Of a DNA stretch of 5,091 bases, positions 1 through 3,815 are shown piece after piece. The notes under the pieces were generated by a model. The model made no database searches. It saw only the letters and a list, made by a program, of their open reading frames with translations, and was not told where the DNA came from. Source of the DNA: Pseudomonas sp. (GTDB lineage Bacteria > Pseudomonadota > Gammaproteobacteria > Pseudomonadales > Pseudomonadaceae). The stretch lies in the NCBI GenBank assembly GCA_003523465.1, contig DQAA01000410.1, positions 474-5,564 of the forward strand, given 5' to 3'. Each line of letters opens with the position of its first letter. Within the stretch, counting starts at the first letter, position 1. Made by a program: the position numbers and the translations under genes.

Positions 1-1
1 G

Positions 2-34
2 GGCGTCGCGCTGATCACTGCGCGCGTCACCTGA
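2..34 (+). CDS. C-terminal end of an upstream gene (partial, unidentified)
   Basis: Frame 2 reads GVALITARVT and then stops at TGA (32-34), ten bases before the glycosyltransferase start. Nearly all of its third codon positions are G or C, as expected for a real gene in this genome. The fragment is too short to identify. The alternative is frame 1, which is open from base 1 to a TGA at 46-48 that would overlap the next ATG (45-47) as ATGA. Its third positions are less GC-rich, so it is the weaker choice. In either case an upstream gene probably forms an operon with the glycosyltransferase. Confidence 0.3.
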   Translation, partial: GVALITARVT

Positions 35-44
35 TGGAAAACCT

Positions 45-854
45 ATGACCTCGTCTCAGATCGACCCAGCTATCCGCAACACCTGGCAAGTGCCTTCCTT
101 CGACACCCCGCTCTGGCTCGGGCGTGAGCACCGTCACTGCGTAGTGATCCCGGTGATCAACGAAGGCGAGCGGATCAAGAACCTGCTCGCGCGCATGGCG
201 GCGGTGAACGTCTCCGGCATCGCCGACATCATCATCGTCGATGGCGGCAGCACCGACGGCTCGCTGGCCCTGGACGCCCTGCAACAGGTCGGCGTACGCG
301 GCCTGCTGGTCAAGACCGCGCCGGGCAAACTCAGCGCCCAGCTGCGCTGCGCCTACGCCTTCGTCCTCGACCAGGGTTACGAAGGCATCGTCACCATCGA
401 CGGCAACGACAAGGACGACCCGGACGCCATCCCGCGCTTCATCGAAGCGCTGGAGCAGGGTGTCGACTTCGTCCAGGCCTCGCGCTTCGTCGCGGGTGGC
501 GTCGCGGAAAACACCCCTAAATCGCGGGACTTCGCCATTCGCTTCATCCACGCGCCGATGCTGAGCATCTCGTCCGGATTCAAATGGACCGACACCACCC
601 AGGGCTTCCGCGCCTACAGCCGCAAGATGCTGCTGGACCCGCGGGTTGCGCCGTTCCGGGATGTGTTCAGTACCTATGAACTGCTGGCTTACCTGTCGTA
701 CCGCGCGCCGAAGCTGGGGTATCGCTGCGTCGAATTGCCGACCGTGCGCCGGTATCCGAAGGGTGAAGTGCCGACCAAGATCAGCGCCGTGAAGGGCAAC
801 CTCTCGGTGCTTGAGGTGTTGTTCAGGGCGTGTTTCGGGGCCTATAACCCGTGA
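45..854 (+). CDS. Family 2 glycosyltransferase (DPM1-like)
   Basis: A 269-residue GT-A fold glycosyltransferase of family 2. Visible motifs in order: VVIPVINE (33-40), the first beta strand that opens the nucleotide-sugar pocket; DGGSTDGS (66-73), the classic family 2 nucleotide-binding loop; IDGNDKDDP (118-126), at the place of the DxD-type metal-binding motif, with D119 and N121/D122 the likely ligands; ASRF (145-148); and QGFRAYSR (186-193), the acceptor-side QGFR-type signature of dolichyl/polyprenyl-phosphate mannosyltransferase relatives. There is no signal peptide and no obvious C-terminal membrane helix, so it is probably a cytoplasmic or membrane-associated enzyme that moves a sugar from a nucleotide donor to a lipid or glycan. 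The donor and acceptor cannot be read from the sequence. The start at 45 is chosen because the upstream reading frames close just before or over it, although the Shine-Dalgarno match is weak. It ends immediately before a strong terminator. It appears unrelated in function to the CRISPR locus and marks its left boundary. Confidence 0.88.
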   Translation: MTSSQIDPAIRNTWQVPSFDTPLWLGREHRHCVVIPVINEGERIKNLLARMAAVNVSGIADIIIVDGGSTDGSLALDALQQVGVRGLLVKTAPGKLSAQLRCAYAFVLDQGYEGIVTIDGNDKDDPDAIPRFIEALEQGVDFVQASRFVAGGVAENTPKSRDFAIRFIHAPMLSISSGFKWTDTTQGFRAYSRKMLLDPRVAPFRDVFSTYELLAYLSYRAPKLGYRCVELPTVRRYPKGEVPTKISAVKGNLSVLEVLFRACFGAYNP

Positions 855-858
855 TGTG

Positions 859-887
859 AAAAAAGCCCGAGAGATCGGGCTTTTTTT
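859..887. terminator. Bidirectional intrinsic terminator
   Basis: The perfect stem GCCCGA (865-870) / TCGGGC (875-880) encloses a GAGA loop. Six A bases lie on the left and seven T bases on the right, extending the stem by A-T pairs. On the plus strand it ends the glycosyltransferase message 5 bases after its stop. On the minus strand it would end transcription coming out of CRISPR array 1. Confidence 0.9.
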
Positions 888-924
888 ATGCCTGTGTGTA
901 TTGGAGGCTGTTTTGGGGGCTGTC

Positions 925-965
925 TGTGGGAGTGAGCTTGCTCGCGAAGGACCGTGAAGCGGTCC
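925..965. repeat. REP-like palindrome plus adjacent hairpin
   Basis: TGTGGGAGTGAGCTTGCTC (925-943) followed by GCGAAGG is the familiar Pseudomonas REP type (usual form GTGGGAGCGAGCTTGCTCGCGA). The arms GTGAGC (932-937) and GCTCGC (940-945) pair around TT with one G-T wobble. Directly beside it GGACCG (949-954) pairs with CGGTCC (960-965) around a 5-base loop. It lies between the terminator and array 1. Only a single copy is seen, so it is not a full REPIN doublet. REP elements are non-coding repeats moved by RAYT transposases elsewhere in the genome. Confidence 0.65.
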
Positions 966-1003
966 CGAAGCCATCCAGTAGGAATTGCTGAACTCCGCAG
1001 CGT

Positions 1004-1211
1004 TTTTGCAGTGGTGCAAACGGCAATGAACATCGCTCGGCAGACGCAGATCGCTCCGGGTATTTTCTGAGCTGCCTGTACGGCAGTGAGCCCGCTTTGG
1101 TGCTTGAGCGTTTCGATGTAGGTTTTCTGAGCTGCCTATACGGCAGTGAACGCGCTTGCTGCCGAGTTGATCGATCGAGAGCTTTTCTGAGCTGCCTATA
1201 CGGCAGTGAAC
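1004..1211 (-). CRISPR. Type I-F CRISPR array 1 (4 repeats, 3 spacers)
   Basis: Two identical 28-base repeats lie at 1184-1211 and 1124-1151. A third at 1064-1091 has two changes. A strongly decayed terminal repeat lies at 1004-1031 (18 of 28 bases match, but 11 of 12 at its right end). All three spacers (1152-1183, 1092-1123, 1032-1063) are exactly 32 bases, the I-F standard. Read on the minus strand, the repeat begins GTTCACTGCCGTATAGGCAG and ends CTCAGAAA. CTGCC and GGCAG form the Cas6f (Csy4) hairpin, and the last eight bases become the 5' handle of the crRNA. P. aeruginosa has CTAAGAAA here as I recall, so this array differs at handle position 3. The repeat orientation and the leader on the right show minus-strand transcription, with the oldest spacer at the left. 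No spacer obviously matches another part of the window by eye. Confidence 0.97.
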
Positions 1212-1293
1212 TAGCCCCAAACCCTACCAACACCTTGAAGCAAAAGACCAATCCAACCTTTTTACCCAAAAACCCTCTTTTTACCCAGTTTCG

Positions 1294-1306
1294 TAACTTG
1301 TTGATT
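1294..1306 (-). promoter_or_regulatory. IHF-binding site in leader 1
   Basis: The minus strand reads AATCAACAAGTTA, a full match to the IHF consensus WATCAANNNNTTR. It starts 83 bases from the first repeat, essentially the same distance as the site in leader 2. IHF bending of the leader is known to guide spacer integration in type I-E and I-F systems. The role here is inferred from the match and the conserved position. Confidence 0.7.
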
Positions 1307-1318
1307 TTAAAAGCCGAC

Positions 1319-1341
1319 AGAAAAACCCATAAAAAAGGGTT
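1319..1341 (-). terminator. Possible weak terminator downstream of hipA
   Basis: On the minus strand AACCC (1341-1337) pairs with GGGTT (1328-1324) around an 8-base loop and runs into a short T-rich tail. It would be met by transcripts leaving hipA. The stem is only five pairs and part of it (the AAAAAAGGGT block) is shared with leader 2, where no such hairpin forms. It may therefore be leader sequence rather than a working terminator. Confidence 0.3.
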
Positions 1342-1416
1342 CGGCCATAAATCCAATACCGACCGCAAAACCGGACAACTCAGAGCCTTCTTCTCCGCTT
1401 CCCCCTGCCTCACCCA

Positions 1417-2634
1417 CTAAGCCAACAACCCGTCCGCACAGGTAGCTTCCCGTGCAAGCTCCAGCGTTTTCCCGTTGAGAAATTCCCCGTAGTGATCCCT
1501 GAGCTCATCAGCCCAGCCCGCCACCCGCTCAAGGACCTCCTCAGCATCATCCTTGTCGAGCGCAAAATGCCGATGCTGACTCAACAGATTACTCCGGGAG
1601 ACTCTCGCACCATCGATACCCACCGACATGGACAAGTACCTGGCACGCCCCTCGTCGAGAATGGGCAGCACGTCGTACAGGGGAGAAAGCCGCCAGCCCC
1701 CGTCTACAAAGATGATTGCGTGATTACGCGGATGATCGTCCGCATTCCCCGTCAACGCGTTATAGGCCATGCGCATGTAGAGTTCGCGACGATCTCTGTC
1801 TGGCACATTGCGGCGATACAGTTCGTCCGCCAGCCGCGCATAGGAACGAGCATTGAGATCCGCGACAGTCCATTCCGTATCCAGCAGCGTCAGGCCGCTG
1901 AGCAGCGGGACTCGACGGAACACCCCATCCACATAGCGCCGATCAAAGCGCTCCACCAGCAGGGTCATGCCCTTCTTGTCACGATAGAGAGAGGTATTGG
2001 CGACCCGCATGCCCTTCTTCGCTGCAAAGGTCATGCACGCATGCTCGACCGCTGCCAGTTCGTACTGGTCATAGCGATCATGTGGCTTGGCCAGGATCAG
2101 CTTTCGATCGCTGGAAAACGTCCGTTTGGGGCGAGCGCCACCGACCGACGAACGCTGGTCCCTGACGCCTAGTTCCTTCGCGTCGTCCTCGCTGACGTCG
2201 TTGTCGTAGACCACTTCACAGATATCAATGAACCTGTCCAGGCCTGTCAGTCGCGGCAGGGGTTTCTGGCCCACGCCGACAGGAGGCGTCCTGTCCCGAC
2301 CAGTCATGAGATTACCCACGCGGTCATTGTTGGGAGACCCTATCAGGAGGTCGAAACGGCTCACAGGATCGCGCTGCATCCGCTGCAACAACCTCTCGCC
2401 CCAGCCATCCGGCAGTGCATCATCGATGAATCCGGGCACCCCCTGATTCTTGCTGACGCTATAAACCTGGCTGGACAAGGGATAGCGAATCGGGTCGGGT
2501 ACCCACACCCCCGCATCAAGGGCAGCGGGGGAATAGACAAACTCACCCGGTTGCCTGTGCTGCAGCGTCAGCTTGCCAAGCGTCAGAACCTCCGCCGTTT
2601 GCGGATGCTCCATGTAGATGTAGGCGCTGGGCAT
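1417..2634 (-). CDS. hipA: HipA-family serine/threonine kinase toxin
   Basis: A 405-residue full-length HipA-like kinase (E. coli HipA is about 440). E. coli HipA phosphorylates glutamyl-tRNA synthetase, triggering the stringent response and growth arrest; the target of this homologue is unknown. Visible landmarks: ALPDGWGERLL (73-83) in the N-terminal domain; SSVGGARPK (162-170), equivalent to the SIAGAQ-K loop, with S163 at the place of the autophosphorylated Ser150; K183 in LILAKPH as the ATP-binding lysine; GNADDHPRNH (296-305), the catalytic N-x-D-x-H-x-x-N motif with D299 as catalytic base and N304 as metal ligand; and YDVLP (320-324), the DFG-like segment with D321. All key residues are present, so the toxin looks active. 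The start is the ATG at 2634-2632, which shares one base with the hipB stop (TGATG). A longer upstream extension in the same frame would run through hipB and is rejected. Its stop lies about 75 bases from the conserved part of the array 1 leader. Confidence 0.9.
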   Translation of the reverse strand: MPSAYIYMEHPQTAEVLTLGKLTLQHRQPGEFVYSPAALDAGVWVPDPIRYPLSSQVYSVSKNQGVPGFIDDALPDGWGERLLQRMQRDPVSRFDLLIGSPNNDRVGNLMTGRDRTPPVGVGQKPLPRLTGLDRFIDICEVVYDNDVSEDDAKELGVRDQRSSVGGARPKRTFSSDRKLILAKPHDRYDQYELAAVEHACMTFAAKKGMRVANTSLYRDKKGMTLLVERFDRRYVDGVFRRVPLLSGLTLLDTEWTVADLNARSYARLADELYRRNVPDRDRRELYMRMAYNALTGNADDHPRNHAIIFVDGGWRLSPLYDVLPILDEGRARYLSMSVGIDGARVSRSNLLSQHRHFALDKDDAEEVLERVAGWADELRDHYGEFLNGKTLELAREATCADGLLA

Positions 2635-2954
2635 CAGAAATCCTCTGCTTTCGAACGGCGAGGGCGGACACGGCGCCCGCTGGTGTCGTCCTTCAACTCC
2701 GAAAATGAAATGGGGCTGTCTTCGAAAGAACGGAATATCCGCTCCATCAAACCAAGGTTCCATAACACAAGCATCAACGACTTGACGCTGACCGAAGGGT
2801 CTCCCCGTTCGATGCGACGAATCACTTTTTCTGGAACGCCCAGGCGGCTGACTACATCCAGTTGACGTATGCCCTGCTCCAGACGCGCAGCCTTGACCAG
2901 GAGCCCCACTCGCTGGAGGGTAACGCTGCAATCGACGGGGAAATAGTCGTTCAT
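2634..2954 (-). CDS. hipB: HipB-like antitoxin, XRE-family DNA-binding protein
   Basis: A 106-residue Cro/C1-type helix-turn-helix protein. The HTH covers about residues 15-65, with the recognition region around QLDVVSRLGVPEKVIRRIERG (31-51), typical of HipB antitoxins. HipB proteins bind HipA as a dimer, hold the kinase inactive and repress their own operon. A basic segment RRVRPRRSK (94-102) precedes a short acidic end, AEDF; flexible antitoxin tails of this kind are often protease-sensitive. The start at 2954 is the first ATG before the HTH domain. There is no strong Shine-Dalgarno before it, and one of the operator-like octamers overlaps the start codon. Its stop overlaps the hipA start by one base, so the pair is translationally coupled with the antitoxin first, the usual HipBA order. 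Confidence 0.88.
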   Translation of the reverse strand: MNDYFPVDCSVTLQRVGLLVKAARLEQGIRQLDVVSRLGVPEKVIRRIERGDPSVSVKSLMLVLWNLGLMERIFRSFEDSPISFSELKDDTSGRRVRPRRSKAEDF

Positions 2955-3009
2955 AAGCGGCTTTTTTTGACTGTTTATTGTAGATAAGCGGCCTTTTATA
3001 TCCGCTTAT
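2953..3009. promoter_or_regulatory. Operator-like repeats upstream of hipBA
   Basis: The octamer ATAAGCGG occurs at 2953-2960 and 2984-2991, and its complement CCGCTTAT at 3002-3009. The last two form an inverted repeat with a 10-base centre. The two direct copies are 31 bases apart, about three DNA turns. The first copy overlaps the hipB start codon. This arrangement suits cooperative binding by a HipB dimer, whose E. coli operators are TATCC-N8-GGATA palindromes. A/T-rich stretches in the same region (for example TACAAT on the minus strand, 2982-2977) probably hold the promoter, but I cannot fix a -35/-10 pair. Confidence 0.6.
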
Positions 3010-3119
3010 AAACGCAATATTAGTTGGCAAGCGTAGCAGAGTGGACTAGCTATGAAGAATTGAAATGAAAATGGCTGGTTGTGGATCTCACCTTCCATTA
3101 ACAGATTGACGAAGAGGGC
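3010..3119. other. Intergenic region between the hipB operators and array 2
   Basis: This is a lower-GC stretch without a gene. I see no GC stem followed by a T run on the minus strand, so nothing obvious would stop transcripts leaving array 2 before they reach hipB. Nothing else is recognisable. Confidence 0.5.
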
Positions 3120-3268
3120 ATTTTGATCTGCCTATACGGCAGTGAACTACCTGGACCTTGCGGCACTTCACGCCCTTGTCTTTCTAAGCTGCCTACACGG
3201 CAGTGAACCCGGCCCTGCAGTTGCCGATCGAGCTGTTCGATTTCTAAGCTGCCTACACGGCAGTGAAC
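3120..3268 (-). CRISPR. Type I-F CRISPR array 2 (3 repeats, 2 spacers)
   Basis: Two identical 28-base repeats lie at 3241-3268 and 3181-3208, and a terminal repeat with changes at one end lies at 3120-3147. Spacers are 3209-3240 (32 bases) and 3148-3180 (33 bases). On the minus strand the repeat starts GTTCACTGCCGTGTAGGCAG and ends CTTAGAAA, so it differs from array 1 in the hairpin loop (GTGTA against GTATA) and in handle position 3 (T against C). The terminal repeat keeps an intact CTGCC/GGCAG stem but has the array 1 type loop GTATA and a decayed handle (ATCAAAAT). The leader is on the right, so transcription runs on the minus strand towards hipB. Two spacers is very short for an I-F array. 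Confidence 0.97.
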
Positions 3269-3400
3269 TAGGCCAGAACTCTACCAACCCCTTACCCAGA
3301 AAGACAAAAATCCCCCCTGACCTGCTCAAACCCTCTTTTCCCCAAAACTTCCAACCCATTGATTTAAAAGCAATCACCAGGCACCGCCAAAAAAAGGGTC
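3269..3400 (-). promoter_or_regulatory. Leader of CRISPR array 2
   Basis: It adjoins the leader-end repeat of array 2 and is homologous to leader 1, with the same blocks in the same order: CTACCAAC near the repeat, AAACCCTCTTTTC, TTGATTTAAAAGC, and AAAAAAAGGGT ending at 3399. Spacing differs by only one or two bases over about 128 bases. It would drive array 2 away from the cas genes and acts as one half of the divergent region before cas1. Confidence 0.8.
3352..3364 (-). promoter_or_regulatory. IHF-binding site in leader 2
   Basis: The minus strand reads AATCAATGGGTTG, a full match to WATCAANNNNTTR. It lies 84 bases from the first repeat of array 2, against 83 in array 1. Conservation of both sequence and position between two otherwise diverged leaders supports a real site for leader bending during spacer integration. 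Confidence 0.7.
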
Positions 3401-3503
3401 TCCACCCCCTCCCACACCCAGCAGAAAAAACCACCAACACCTCGTCATCAACTCGGCTATAACTGCGCTCTTGCCAACGAACCGCCAAGGAACCGGTTTC
3501 ACC
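3401..3503 (+). promoter_or_regulatory. cas operon upstream region and cas1 ribosome-binding site
   Basis: This stretch between leader 2 and cas1 must hold the promoter of the plus-strand cas operon. TATAAC (3458-3463) could be a -10 element, but no good -35 lies at the right distance. AAGGAA (3487-3492), 11 bases before the ATG at 3504, is a fair Shine-Dalgarno and supports that start over the in-frame TTG at 3471. Confidence 0.4.
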
Positions 3504-3815
3504 ATGGACGGCATTCATTCATCCGATCTCAAGACCACCCTTCATTCCAAGCGCGCCAACCTCTACTACCTGCAACATTGCCGGGTGCTGGTGAATGGCG
3601 GGCGGGTCGAGTACGTCACCGATGCGGGCAAGCAGTCGCTGTACTGGAATATCCCTATCGCCAACACCACCACCCTGCTGCTGGGCACAGGCACTTCGGT
3701 AACCCAGGCAGCGATGCGCGAACTGGCAAGAGCCGGGGTGCTGGTGGGCTTTGGCGATTTCATGATCGACAGCCTCAAGGAGATCGCCGAACAACTGGGG
3801 TCGCCGCTCCCTTGA
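3504..3815 (+). CDS. cas1: Internally deleted type I-F Cas1 (103 residues)
   Basis: Cas1 is the integrase that, with Cas2, inserts new spacers. In type I-F it is about 325 residues long. Here residues 1-83 (MDGIHSSDLKT...RANLYYLQHCRVLV...GTGTSVTQAAMRELARAGVLVGF) match the start of P. aeruginosa I-F Cas1 closely, and the next residues, DFMIDSLKEIAEQLGSPLP (85-103), match its C-terminal tail. About 220 residues between them are absent, including the helical catalytic domain with the metal-binding Glu, His and Asp. The junction, around 3750-3757 (after ...VGF, in the GGC), keeps the reading frame. What remains is mainly the N-terminal beta domain used for dimerisation, so it cannot be an active integrase. 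The frame is open with a ribosome-binding site, so a short protein is probably made. Its TGA overlaps the cas2-3 TTG, which may be why the frame was kept. Comparison with the full-length family is from memory. An assembly or engineering origin cannot be excluded from sequence alone. Confidence 0.85.
   Translation: MDGIHSSDLKTTLHSKRANLYYLQHCRVLVNGGRVEYVTDAGKQSLYWNIPIANTTTLLLGTGTSVTQAAMRELARAGVLVGFGDFMIDSLKEIAEQLGSPLP

Larger units (their letters stand above)
1212..1341 (-). promoter_or_regulatory. Leader of CRISPR array 1
   Basis: This A/T- and pyrimidine-biased stretch adjoins the first repeat of array 1 and aligns with the leader of array 2. Shared blocks on the plus strand are CTACCAAC just next to the repeat, AAACCCTCTTTT in the middle, TTGATTTxAAAGC, and AAAAAAGGGT about 126-128 bases from the repeat. 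Leaders carry the array promoter and the recruitment site for spacer integration. I could not assign a convincing -35/-10 pair. Homology to leader 2 fades beyond about 1341, which leaves 1342-1416 as an unassigned spacer before the hipA stop. Confidence 0.8.

Noticed and set aside
1..48. Upstream gene ending at TGA 46-48 in an ATGA overlap with the glycosyltransferase start
   Set aside because: Third-position GC favours the frame ending at 34 instead. The fragment is too short to decide firmly.
27..1220. Long minus-strand open frame opposite the glycosyltransferase and across array 1
   Set aside because: It is a shadow of the GC-rich glycosyltransferase gene, and its repeated HCR-GSSE peptides are simply the translated CRISPR repeats.
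1228..1240. A second IHF site next to the array 1 repeat (CAACACCTTGAAG)
   Set aside because: It departs from the consensus at the end of the motif and has no counterpart in leader 2.
1097..1420. Plus-strand open frame over array 1 and leader 1
   Set aside because: It has the same problem: repeat-encoded peptides and leader sequence, with no supporting ribosome-binding site.
2635..3030. N-terminal extension of HipA to 537 residues
   Set aside because: It would run through hipB in another frame and through the operators. The ATG at 2634 matches the normal HipA start and the TGATG coupling with hipB.
2953..3147. A CreTA-like arrangement in which a degenerate repeat and spacer represses the toxin promoter
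   Set aside because: I found no spacer with an evident seed match to the hipBA promoter, and hipA already has a protein antitoxin. A careful alignment of all spacers to 2954-3119 would be needed to revive the idea.
3142..3462. Plus-strand open frame over array 2 and leader 2
   Set aside because: It consists of translated repeats and a low-complexity leader, with no protein-like features.
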